Below are positions 1 to 6,130 of a stretch of 8,010 nt of DNA, piece after piece. The position numbers were made by a program, and so were the translations under genes. Source of the stretch: an uncultured Flavobacteriaceae bacterium (GTDB lineage Bacteria > Bacteroidota > Bacteroidia > Flavobacteriales > Flavobacteriaceae). Below the pieces are notes generated by a model. The model did no database searches, had not been told where the DNA came from, and saw only the letters and a program-made list of their open reading frames with translations. The DNA lies in the NCBI GenBank assembly GCA_947311745.1, contig CAMZLT010000247.1, positions 1 through 8,010 of the forward strand. Direction: 5' to 3'. Each line of letters begins with the position of its first letter. Position 1 is the first letter of the stretch.

Positions 1-1068
1 ATTTACCAACAAACAGGAAATTATAAAAAGGCAATTCTACAATATGAAAAAAGCTTAAAACAAAAAAAATCGGCATTTATAAAAGAGAAATTAGCAAAAT
101 CGTATCAAAATTATGGTAATTTAGAAAAAGCTATTCCGTTATTTAACGAAATACTTAGCAAAACACCAAATAATATGCTGCTAAAATATTATGTTGCGAA
201 ACTGTTTTATACCAAAAAAATGTATGATGATGCTACTGTTTTATTTGATTATTTACATAAAAAAGATAGCTTAAATTCAAATTTTACCTATTATTTAGGA
301 CGGGTTTTTCAAGAAACCAACAAACCAATAAGAGCAAAACAATATTATTTAAAAACCGTTTTGTTAGATAGTAATTTTATCAAACCATATTTTAGATTGG
401 TAAAAATATACCATAAAACCAAACAATACGATTCTACTTTTTACTTTTTAAACAGAGGCTTAAAAATACAACCAAAATACAAATCGCTTAACCAAATAAA
501 AGCTAAAATACAGTTTTCGTATGGTGAATATAAAAATGTAATCAAACAAGTTAATCGTTTAGATAGTTTAAACATAAACACTAGTTTTTACCAACAATTA
601 CAAGGCTTGTCGTATTTTCATAATAAAGAATACCAAAAAGCACAAAAAACTTTTCAGAAAATACTACAAAACAGAAAAGCCGATGAAAAAACCATTTACT
701 ATCTAGCTCTTTCGCATAAAGAACTTAAAGAATACAAACTGGCAAGTATGTATTTGAATTTATCTATTAATATGCAACAACCAAAATTGGATGAAGAATA
801 TTATAATTTAGGTTTAATTTACAAGGAAATAAAAAATCCGAAAGCAGCTATTAAAGCCTTTAAAGAAGCAACAAAATCAAACAAATACCATAGAAATGCC
901 TTATACGAATTAGCTGTTTTAAGCGAAAATTACTATAAAGACAAAAAAATAGCTTTAAAATTATACCAACAATATTTAGATAATTTTGAAGGAAATAATA
1001 AACAACAAGCTGCTTTTGTAAAACAACAATTAAACAAAATAAAAACCAAATTGTTTTATAAAAAATAA
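1..1068 (+). CDS. TPR-repeat protein, 5' end missing
   Basis: The reading frame is open from the first base of the window, so the gene starts upstream; 355 residues and the stop are visible. The protein is almost entirely tetratricopeptide repeats, about ten units of roughly 34 residues. Each has the helix-turn-helix spacing with small and aromatic residues at repeat positions, for example YYLGRVFQETNKPIRAKQYY, YYLALSHKELKEYKLASMYL and YYNLGLIYKEIKNPKAAIKA. TPR arrays are protein-interaction scaffolds; the partner cannot be read from the sequence. The last unit, around ENYYKDKKIALKLYQQYL, resembles the end of TPR proteins I recall from flavobacteria. Because the N-terminus is missing I cannot tell whether it has a signal peptide. 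The next gene encodes a secreted OmpA/PD40 protein, and flavobacterial OmpA proteins often carry TPR and PD40 in one chain, so an envelope role alongside it is plausible (inference). The Lys/Asn/Tyr-rich composition matches the AT-rich genome. Confidence 0.92.
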   Translation: MYQQTGNYKKAILQYEKSLKQKKSAFIKEKLAKSYQNYGNLEKAIPLFNEILSKTPNNMLLKYYVAKLFYTKKMYDDATVLFDYLHKKDSLNSNFTYYLGRVFQETNKPIRAKQYYLKTVLLDSNFIKPYFRLVKIYHKTKQYDSTFYFLNRGLKIQPKYKSLNQIKAKIQFSYGEYKNVIKQVNRLDSLNINTSFYQQLQGLSYFHNKEYQKAQKTFQKILQNRKADEKTIYYLALSHKELKEYKLASMYLNLSINMQQPKLDEEYYNLGLIYKEIKNPKAAIKAFKEATKSNKYHRNALYELAVLSENYYKDKKIALKLYQQYLDNFEGNNKQQAAFVKQQLNKIKTKLFYKK

Positions 1069-1079
1069 GCGTATTTTTG
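1051..1079 (+). promoter_or_regulatory. Bacteroidota-type promoter for the OmpA/PD40 gene
   Basis: TATTTTTG at 1072-1079 matches the -7 consensus TAnnTTTG. TTG at 1051-1053 lies 18 bases upstream, within the 17-23 spacing known for the -33 element in this phylum. The element overlaps the stop codon region of the TPR gene and leaves 25 bases to the ATG at 1105. This suggests the OmpA-family gene can be transcribed independently of the upstream TPR gene. Confidence 0.65.
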
Positions 1080-1104
1080 TAGTAAAATTGGGATTGCTTA
1101 TTTT

Positions 1105-2553
1105 ATGATGCGTTATTTGTTTTTATTATTGGTCTTTGTACAACTGTTGGTTTTTTCACAACAAGAAAAAAAATATCGTGTTAAAAATATTGGTGTTAAC
1201 GATCAAAACACTACTTTTTCAACTTCGTATTTTAAAGATGGTTTTGTGATTTTTACAACACCAAAAAAACGCTTAATGTTAAATAGTCAACGACGTAGAA
1301 TAAAACGCAGACTAGCACGAATGCGTAAAAAAAGACGCGAACGTGTTTCAAAAAGAATAGAACGCAGAAAACATAAAATCCTACGAAGCGATTTAGAGTT
1401 TTATATTGGTTTTGCAAATACAAATGGCGAAATTGTAAAAGCAAAACCCTTAAGTTGGCAAATAAATACAACAAACGATGAGTTAGATGCGTGTTTTTCT
1501 AAAAATAAAAAAACAGTCTATTTTACTAGAAACCTCAACAGTAACAAAAAGAAAACCCATTTAGCCATTTTTAAAGCAGATGTTATTAGTGCAGGATATT
1601 GGATTAACATTACTAAACTTCCGTTTAATAGTAAAGATTTTTCTGTTGGGTATCCTACACTAAGTAGCGATGAACGTTTTTTGTATTTTGCCTCGGATAG
1701 AGATGGTTCTTTAGATATTTTTAAGGTGAAAATATTAGGCGAAAATTCCTTTAGCGAACCCATAAATTTAGGTTCAAAAATAAATACAGATAAAACAGAA
1801 ACAACTCCTTTTATAAAAAACGATACTTTGTATTTTTCGTCAAATGGAAGGAAAGGCTTTGGTAAATTAGACGTTTTTTATATTGATGTAAAACAACAAT
1901 TAAAAGTAAAAAATCTAGGGAAAGATATTAACTCTACTAATAATGATTTTGCTTTTAAGATAAACACTACTGGTAATTTTGGTTATTTTACTTCGGATAG
2001 ACCTAACGGAAAAGGTAAAAATGACAGCTATTTTTTTAAAGAAATAATTCCTAAAAAACCAAAAAAGGAAGTTACAATTAAGAAAAAAAATGTGGTAAAA
2101 AAGAAACCTATTCCGAAAAGGAAAAAAGAAAAATTTATCCTTGCACAAGGTAATAAATTAACCGAAAAAGAATACGAAAGATGCAGCGTATTATTAGAAA
2201 ACGTACCTAATATTTTGTTTGATTACGATAAATCGTATATTCGTGCAGACGCCGCTCGAATCTTAGACGAAGTAATACATATAATGAATCGTTGTCCGAA
2301 TATTCACGTTTTAGTCAGTTCGCATACCGATAGTAGATCCTCGGCAAGCTATAATAAAAAACTCTCGCAAAAACGAGCACAATCTACCGTAAATTACATA
2401 TTACGAAATGGTAAATTTAAGCCCATTCGTGTTAAAGGAATTGGTTATGGCGAATCCAGACTAAAAAATAAATGTGCAGATGGTATTAAATGCACACCAA
2501 AAGAACACGAAATAAACAGACGAACAGAGTTTGAAATTTCCAATTTTTATTAA
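1105..2553 (+). CDS. OmpA-family protein with PD40 beta-propeller
   Basis: A 482-residue envelope protein. Residues 1-19 form a signal peptide (MMRYLFLLLVFVQLLVFSQQ), probably cleaved near the Ser-Gln-Gln; the start could be either of two consecutive ATGs (1105 or 1108). Residues about 38-312 hold PD40/WD40-like propeller strands, for example TLSSDERFLYFASDRDG (185-201) and NDTLYFSSNGRKGFGKLDVF (239-258). A Lys-rich linker covers 317-343. The OmpA C-terminal domain spans about 368-480: NILFDYDK (369-376), HTD (407-409) and NRRTEFEI (471-478). Asp409 and Arg424 have the same 15-residue spacing as the diaminopimelate-binding Asp/Arg pair known from Acinetobacter OmpA, so it should bind peptidoglycan non-covalently. 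Cys457 and Cys463 in one loop could form a disulfide. Odd feature: residues 54-93 contain 22 Lys/Arg and only two acidic residues, inserted in the first propeller blade. No PorP/SprF gene, the usual partner of such proteins, is adjacent. The domain calls are secure; the cellular task is not known. Confidence 0.94.
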   Translation: MMRYLFLLLVFVQLLVFSQQEKKYRVKNIGVNDQNTTFSTSYFKDGFVIFTTPKKRLMLNSQRRRIKRRLARMRKKRRERVSKRIERRKHKILRSDLEFYIGFANTNGEIVKAKPLSWQINTTNDELDACFSKNKKTVYFTRNLNSNKKKTHLAIFKADVISAGYWINITKLPFNSKDFSVGYPTLSSDERFLYFASDRDGSLDIFKVKILGENSFSEPINLGSKINTDKTETTPFIKNDTLYFSSNGRKGFGKLDVFYIDVKQQLKVKNLGKDINSTNNDFAFKINTTGNFGYFTSDRPNGKGKNDSYFFKEIIPKKPKKEVTIKKKNVVKKKPIPKRKKEKFILAQGNKLTEKEYERCSVLLENVPNILFDYDKSYIRADAARILDEVIHIMNRCPNIHVLVSSHTDSRSSASYNKKLSQKRAQSTVNYILRNGKFKPIRVKGIGYGESRLKNKCADGIKCTPKEHEINRRTEFEISNFY

Positions 2554-2559
2554 CCAAGA

Positions 2560-2631
2560 AATACCTTAATTTCTAGGGTTTCGAAATAAACCTAATAAAA
2601 ATATTTTCAAATTCCCTTAAATTTAGGTATT
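2560..2631 (+). repeat. nested inverted repeats after the OmpA-family gene
   Basis: The outer arms AATACCTTAATTT (2560-2572) and AAATTTAGGTATT (2619-2631) are complementary at 12 of 13 positions with a 46-base loop. Inside the loop, TAGGGTTT (2574-2581) pairs with AAACCTA (2588-2594) around a six-base loop, with one bulged G. The position, seven bases after the stop codon, suits a transcript end structure. There is no clean run of T directly after the outer arm, so this is not a classical intrinsic terminator. Confidence 0.45.
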
Positions 2632-2722
2632 GTAAAATAACTATTTTAACTTAAAAGAAATAATATAGTAGTGAATTTTACAAACTAAATTTTTCTATTT
2701 CATACTAAAAATGTATTACTAC

Positions 2723-2754
2723 ATTTTACACTTTAAGCATAAAAGTGATAAAAT
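2723..2754 (+). repeat. imperfect inverted repeat, weak hairpin
   Basis: CACTTT (2729-2734) pairs with AAAGTG (2742-2747) around a seven-base loop. ATTTT (2723-2727) and AAAAT (2750-2754) extend the stem beyond a small internal loop. In DNA this AT-rich such a structure may be chance; no function is claimed. Confidence 0.25.
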
Positions 2755-2877
2755 TTTATGAGTTTTTCACGAATAATAACGGTAAAAAACACTTCAATAA
2801 TACTTCATTAAATCATAATTATAAGGTTTAATGGTTTATACTAATACTACATAAAAAATTCACAACACATTCATGTG

Positions 2878-2885
2878 TAATTTTG
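2878..2885 (+). promoter_or_regulatory. -7 promoter element for the 71-residue gene
   Basis: TAATTTTG matches the Bacteroidota -7 consensus TAnnTTTG exactly and lies 20 bases before the ATG at 2906, nearly the same distance as in the two other promoters of this window. I find no TTG at the expected -33 position, so the promoter is probably weaker or depends on another factor. Confidence 0.5.
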
Positions 2886-2905
2886 GTCTATAAAATTTTA
2901 ACAAT

Positions 2906-3121
2906 ATGAAAGAACTTGCCAAAATAAAAAACCCACTACAACAAGAGTATAATATATTACTTCGTTTTATAAATGAAAATAAAAAAAATAGTAAAGACGA
3001 AGGTATTAATAAAGATTTACAAGCAATTAAAAATATTTATACAAAACACAAAAAAATACAAAACAAATTAATTCCATTGATGAAAGAATTACAGAACAAT
3101 AAACACGTTGTGTCTTTTTAA
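2906..3121 (+). CDS. uncharacterised 71-residue protein
   Basis: I do not recognise this protein. It is small, very rich in Lys, Asn, Ile and Glu, without Cys or Trp, without signal peptide or membrane segment, and probably mostly helical. A basic/amphipathic pattern runs through the middle (LQAIKNIYTKHKKIQNKLIP, about residues 38-57), compatible with a short coiled coil or helical hairpin. Evidence that it is a gene: a consensus -7 element 20 bases upstream, an A/T-rich leader typical for the phylum, a full open frame in an otherwise non-coding stretch, and the same strand as its neighbours. Evidence against: no recognised family, and AT-rich DNA gives Lys/Asn-rich frames by chance. It probably forms its own short transcript, because the next gene has a separate promoter 50 bases after its stop codon. 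It would be cytoplasmic. Confidence 0.6.
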   Translation: MKELAKIKNPLQQEYNILLRFINENKKNSKDEGINKDLQAIKNIYTKHKKIQNKLIPLMKELQNNKHVVSF

Positions 3122-3172
3122 TTGTAAGTATTTATTAAATCACAATAAATTTGAATACAAAATAGATTGCTG

Positions 3173-3203
3173 TTGCATAGTTTTAGCTAAATTTATATCT
3201 TTG
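3173..3203 (+). promoter_or_regulatory. promoter of the BI-1 / ldcA / yraN operon
   Basis: TATCTTTG at 3196-3203 matches the -7 consensus TAnnTTTG, and TTG at 3173-3175 lies 20 bases upstream as the -33 element. The ATG at 3225 follows 21 bases later. The promoter lies inside a longer open frame that begins at 3108, so it decides that translation starts at 3225. Confidence 0.7.
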
Positions 3204-3224
3204 TTACTTACAAATAAACAAAAT

Positions 3225-3914
3225 ATGGAAAATTTTATTGAAATTACCGAAACTACTGACCAACAAAAATTAGCGTTCTATAAAAAAACCTATACACACG
3301 TTGCTTATGGTGTACTTGCTTTTATATTAATTGAATACTTTTTTTTAACAACTCCTGCAATTGTGAATGCAGCTCTTTCTTTAACAGGAGGGAAAATGTG
3401 GTTGTTAATGTTAGGTGGTTTTATGCTTGTAACAACTGTTGCTGAAAAAATGGCAATCAATTCACAAGACCGAAATAAACAATACTTAGGTTTTTTGCTA
3501 TACATCATTGCCGAAGCATTTATTTTTGTTCCTATATTATACATTGCTATGAGCTTAACCGACGGAGCAAATATTATTAAACAAGCTGCTGTATTAACCC
3601 TTGCTCTGTTTACAGGATTATCAGGTGTAGTTTTCTTTACAAAAACGGACTTCTCTTTTCTTAAAAATATAATAATAATTGGAGGGTTTATAGCTATCGG
3701 ATTAATTGTTGCAGGCACTTTATTTGGATTTGATTTAGGTCTTTGGTTTTCGGTTGCAATGGTTGGTTTAGCTGCAGCTTCTATTTTATATCAAACATCA
3801 AAATTAACAGAAATTTATAGTCAAAATCAATATGTAGCTGCTGCTCTTGGACTTTTTGCTAGTTTAATGCTTCTATTTTGGTATATCTTGCGAATTTTTA
3901 TGTCTAGAGATTAA
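3225..3914 (+). CDS. Bax inhibitor-1/YccA family membrane protein
   Basis: A 229-residue inner-membrane protein with seven predicted helices, at about residues 22-42, 57-77, 86-108, 118-137, 147-166, 170-190 and 202-224. This is the layout of the BI-1 (UPF0005) family, whose characterised members are calcium-leak channels or stress proteins; YccA of E. coli modulates the protease FtsH. The last helix (ALGLFASLMLLFWYILRIF, 207-225) aligns with the family motif around LYLDFINLFLYLLRLF. The two aspartates of the pH/calcium sensor of Bacillus YetJ appear to be replaced here by Gln190 and Ser213, so gating by that mechanism is doubtful. The start at 3225 gives a normal N-terminus; a frame open from 3108 would add 39 Cys-rich residues and overlap the preceding gene and the promoter. 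It is the first gene of a three-gene operon. Function beyond family level cannot be assigned. Confidence 0.93.
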   Translation: MENFIEITETTDQQKLAFYKKTYTHVAYGVLAFILIEYFFLTTPAIVNAALSLTGGKMWLLMLGGFMLVTTVAEKMAINSQDRNKQYLGFLLYIIAEAFIFVPILYIAMSLTDGANIIKQAAVLTLALFTGLSGVVFFTKTDFSFLKNIIIIGGFIAIGLIVAGTLFGFDLGLWFSVAMVGLAAASILYQTSKLTEIYSQNQYVAAALGLFASLMLLFWYILRIFMSRD

Positions 3915-3921
3915 AAATCTC
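3907..3921 (+). repeat. small hairpin between BI-1 gene and ldcA
   Basis: GAGATT (3907-3912) and AATCTC (3916-3921) form a perfect six-base stem with a three-base loop. It covers the stop codon of the BI-1 gene and ends directly before the ldcA ATG at 3922. It might couple translation of the two genes, since ribosomes finishing the first would open it; this is inference. Confidence 0.35.
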
Positions 3922-4812
3922 ATGCACTTAAAAAAAGGAAATACTATCGGAATTCTAGCACCTGCTGGTTTTTTAAAAGAATCCGAAAGTATAGATAACT
4001 CTATTGAACTATTACAATCTTGGGGTTTAAAAGTTAAACTAGGAAAACACGTATTTAATAAACACAACCATTTTGCAGGAACGGATTTAGAAAGAATAGC
4101 TGATTTTCAGAATTTTTTAGATGATGAAAACATACATGCAATTTGGTGTGCAAGAGGTGGTTACGGAAGTATTCGTATAATTGATAAATTAGATTTTTCA
4201 AAATTTATAAAAAATCCTAAATGGATAATTGGTTATAGTGATATTACCGTTTTTCATTTAGCAGTACAGCAATTAAAACAACAAAGTGTACACAGTTTTA
4301 TGCCAACAAGCATAAAAACCTTAACCAATGCTAAAAATGCGGTAACAAATTTTAAAAATATCCTTTTCGGAAAGCAAATAAGTTACAATATAAAACCAAA
4401 TCCAAATAATAAATTAGGTAAAGTAACGGCGAAAATTATTGGCGGAAATTTATCTATATTAAACAGCTTAACAGGAACAAAATATGGGTTAAAACCAAAA
4501 AATCATATTCTATTTATAGAAGAAATAGGTGAATATAAATACAATATCGACAGGATGTTACACACTTTAGAATTAAACGGTTATTTTAAAAACTGCGTTG
4601 GCTTAATCGTTGGATCTTTTACAAATATACCTAAAAACACACCTTCTTTTAACCAATCTATTCCTAAAATTATTTTACACTTTACAGCAAAATATAATTT
4701 TCCTGTATGTTTTGATTTTCCTGCTGGACATATTGCAAATAATAATCCTATTTTATTTGGAAAAAAAGCCGTTTTAAACATACAAAAAAATATGGTTACC
4801 TTAAATTTTTAA
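3922..4812 (+). CDS. ldcA: LD-carboxypeptidase, peptidase family S66
   Basis: A 296-residue enzyme close to the usual S66 length of about 300. LdcA removes the terminal D-alanine from murein tetrapeptides in the cytoplasm, between an L- and a D-centre, so they can be recycled; the related MccF cleaves microcin C. Visible motifs: N-terminal GNTIGILAPAG (6-16), ARGGYG (77-82), the nucleophile elbow GYSD with Ser106, FIEEIGE (198-204) with Glu200, and AGH with His270. Ser106/Glu200/His270 match the family's Ser-Glu-His triad, so the enzyme should be active. No signal peptide is present, consistent with a cytoplasmic recycling enzyme. The gene starts seven bases after the BI-1 stop and ends one base before yraN, so all three are probably cotranscribed. 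The split between LdcA and MccF cannot be decided with certainty, but no microcin-related genes are nearby, which favours murein recycling. Confidence 0.94.
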   Translation: MHLKKGNTIGILAPAGFLKESESIDNSIELLQSWGLKVKLGKHVFNKHNHFAGTDLERIADFQNFLDDENIHAIWCARGGYGSIRIIDKLDFSKFIKNPKWIIGYSDITVFHLAVQQLKQQSVHSFMPTSIKTLTNAKNAVTNFKNILFGKQISYNIKPNPNNKLGKVTAKIIGGNLSILNSLTGTKYGLKPKNHILFIEEIGEYKYNIDRMLHTLELNGYFKNCVGLIVGSFTNIPKNTPSFNQSIPKIILHFTAKYNFPVCFDFPAGHIANNNPILFGKKAVLNIQKNMVTLNF

Positions 4813-4813
4813 T

Positions 4814-5173
4814 ATGGCAGAGCATTACGATTTAGGAGTAACAGGAGAAAAAATTGCCGCAGACTTTTTAATAAATAAAGGCTATAAAATTATAGAAAAA
4901 AATTACCGATTTAAAAAAGCAGAAATTGATATTATTGCTCAAAAAAACAATGTGTTAATTTGTGTAGAAGTAAAAACACGAACCACAACTTATTTTGGAA
5001 ATCCGCAAGATTTTATCCATGCTAAAAAAATAAAATTACTAGTAAGTGCAATGGATAATTATGTAACATCCAAAGATTTAGATATAGAAGTACAATTTGA
5101 TATTATTGCAATTGTTAAAAATAAAAACCAAACTTATATAGAACATATAGAAGATGCTTTTTTGTATTTTTAA
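4814..5173 (+). CDS. yraN: YraN family (UPF0102) nuclease-like protein
   Basis: A 119-residue protein of typical family length. It shows the restriction-endonuclease-like core: GEKIAADFL (11-19) with Glu12, then GYKIIEKNYR (23-32), EIDIIA (37-42) with Asp39, and VEVKTR (51-56) with Glu52 and Lys54. These form the D...ExK metal-binding pattern shared with Holliday-junction resolvases and other PD-(D/E)XK nucleases. The whole active-site set is intact, so a DNA-processing role is likely, though the family's physiological substrate is not well established. There is no signal peptide; it should be cytoplasmic. It starts one base after the ldcA stop codon, which implies translational coupling, and is the last gene of the operon; transcription probably ends at the palindrome 115 bases downstream. 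The functional link to a murein recycling enzyme is unclear and may be only shared regulation. Confidence 0.93.
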   Translation: MAEHYDLGVTGEKIAADFLINKGYKIIEKNYRFKKAEIDIIAQKNNVLICVEVKTRTTTYFGNPQDFIHAKKIKLLVSAMDNYVTSKDLDIEVQFDIIAIVKNKNQTYIEHIEDAFLYF

Positions 5174-5287
5174 CCAAAGAAAATATTAGTGTTTCGTGTG
5201 AATTTTTATGTATAAAAGATATAATTTTTATCTAATACCATTGTGATATAAAATAGTCCAATAAATCACTTGTCTCTTTAAAATAAC

Positions 5288-5321
5288 AAAAGCGAATTGA
5301 AATTAATTTCAATTCGCTTTT
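5288..5321. terminator. perfect 34-bp palindrome, bidirectional terminator
   Basis: AAAAGCGAATTGAAATT (5288-5304) is followed directly by its exact reverse complement (5305-5321). On either strand the RNA folds into a long stem with a small apical loop, flanked by A on the 5' side and by U-rich sequence on the 3' side (TTTTAAATTTA on +, TTTTGTTATTTT on -). It lies between convergent genes, 24 bases after the sdhB stop and 114 bases after the yraN stop, the position expected for a shared intrinsic terminator. Confidence 0.85.
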
Positions 5322-5345
5322 AAATTTATGTGTATTTATTATTTT

Positions 5346-6086
5346 TTACAAATTTGCTTTTAAAAATTCTCTATTTAATCTTGCTATATTGGTAAGAGAA
5401 ATTCCTTTAGGACATTCGATTTCACAAGCACCTGTATTAGTACAATTTCCAAAACCTTCGGTATCCATTTGTTTTACCATATTTAAAACTCTATCTGCAG
5501 CTTCTATTTTACCTTGTGGTAATAAAGCAAACTGACTAACTTTAGCAGAAACAAACAGCATAGCACTAGAGTTTTTACACGTTGCTACACAAGCACCACA
5601 ACCAATACAAGATGCTGCATCCATTGCTTCATCTGCATCGTGTTTAGGTATTAAAATGGCATTTGCATCTTGTGTGTTACCAGAAGTTGGTGCAGAAATA
5701 TAACCACCAGCTTGTTGAATACGCTCAAAAGATGTTCTATCTACTACTAAATCTTTTATAATAGGAAAAGCATTTGCTCTAAAAGGTTCGATAGTTATGG
5801 TATCGCCATCGTTAAACATACGCATATGCAGTTGGCAAGTTGTAATGCCTCTATCAGGACCATGAGCTTCGCCATTTATGTACATAGAACACATACCACA
5901 AATTCCTTCACGACAATCGTGATCAAATGCTACAGGTTCTATATCTTTTGCAACTAATTGCTCATTTAAAACATCGATCATTTCTAAAAATGACATGTGT
6001 TCGGAAATATCAGTAACCTTATAATCTACCATTTTACCTTTGGCTTTTGGTCCTTCTTGTCTCCAGATTTTTAATGTTAAATCCAT
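5346..6086 (-). CDS. sdhB: succinate dehydrogenase/fumarate reductase iron-sulfur subunit
   Basis: A 246-residue SdhB, full length. It carries electrons from the flavin of SdhA to the membrane quinone, as part of complex II on the cytoplasmic face. The [2Fe-2S] ligands are Cys58, Cys63, Cys66 and Cys84 (CREGICGMC). The [4Fe-4S] ligands are Cys160, Cys163, Cys166 and Cys225, and the [3Fe-4S] ligands are Cys170, Cys215 and Cys221 (CIGCGACVATCKNSSAMLF; CTNTGACEIECPKG). All eleven cysteines are present. The sequence is of the type found with a single di-heme cytochrome b in Bacteroidota, which would react with menaquinone (family knowledge). The start at 6086 gives the usual N-terminus MDLTLKIWRQ. 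It is the last gene of the operon; a 42-base gap with a small hairpin separates it from the upstream membrane-protein gene, and a strong palindromic terminator follows it. Confidence 0.98.
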   Translation of the reverse strand: MDLTLKIWRQEGPKAKGKMVDYKVTDISEHMSFLEMIDVLNEQLVAKDIEPVAFDHDCREGICGMCSMYINGEAHGPDRGITTCQLHMRMFNDGDTITIEPFRANAFPIIKDLVVDRTSFERIQQAGGYISAPTSGNTQDANAILIPKHDADEAMDAASCIGCGACVATCKNSSAMLFVSAKVSQFALLPQGKIEAADRVLNMVKQMDTEGFGNCTNTGACEIECPKGISLTNIARLNREFLKANL

Positions 6087-6111
6087 ATTTTTACTATTAA
6101 AAGTGATGTTA

Positions 6112-6130
6112 AAATAAGGTGTCCTTATTT
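6112..6130 (-). repeat. intercistronic hairpin before sdhB
   Basis: AAATAAGG (6112-6119) and CCTTATTT (6123-6130) form a perfect eight-base stem with a three-base loop. On the transcribed minus strand it starts within the stop codon of the 115-residue gene and is followed by TTAACATCAC, so the U run after it is short. It lies 25 bases before the sdhB start. It could be a weak attenuator or an mRNA-stabilising or processing element; no function is proven. Confidence 0.4.

Larger units (their letters stand above)
2554..2905. other. 352-base AT-rich intergenic region
   Basis: No open frame of credible length or coding character is present on either strand. The left third contains nested inverted repeats just downstream of the OmpA-family stop codon (2560-2631), which may act as a terminator or a structured 3' end. 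A further weak hairpin lies at 2723-2754. The right end carries a -7 promoter element at 2878-2885. I recognise no riboswitch, tRNA or known small RNA in the remainder. Confidence 0.7.

Noticed and set aside
1253..2148. Minus-strand open frames opposite the OmpA-family gene
   Set aside because: Phe/Leu-rich products are the expected antisense of Lys/Glu/Asn-rich coding sequence; no promoter or family resemblance.
1..2553. TPR and OmpA/PD40 genes as one gene broken by a frameshift
   Set aside because: A promoter, a start codon and a complete signal peptide lie between them, so they are separate genes.
3108..3224. 39-residue N-terminal extension of the BI-1 protein from an ATG at 3108
   Set aside because: It overlaps the end of the 71-residue gene, contains the operon promoter, encodes an atypical Cys-rich stretch, and the family N-terminus fits the ATG at 3225.
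3305..3718. 137-codon open frame on the minus strand
   Set aside because: It is antisense to the membrane helices of the BI-1 gene; low-complexity Ile/Ala/Pro composition and no promoter. A shadow of the real gene.
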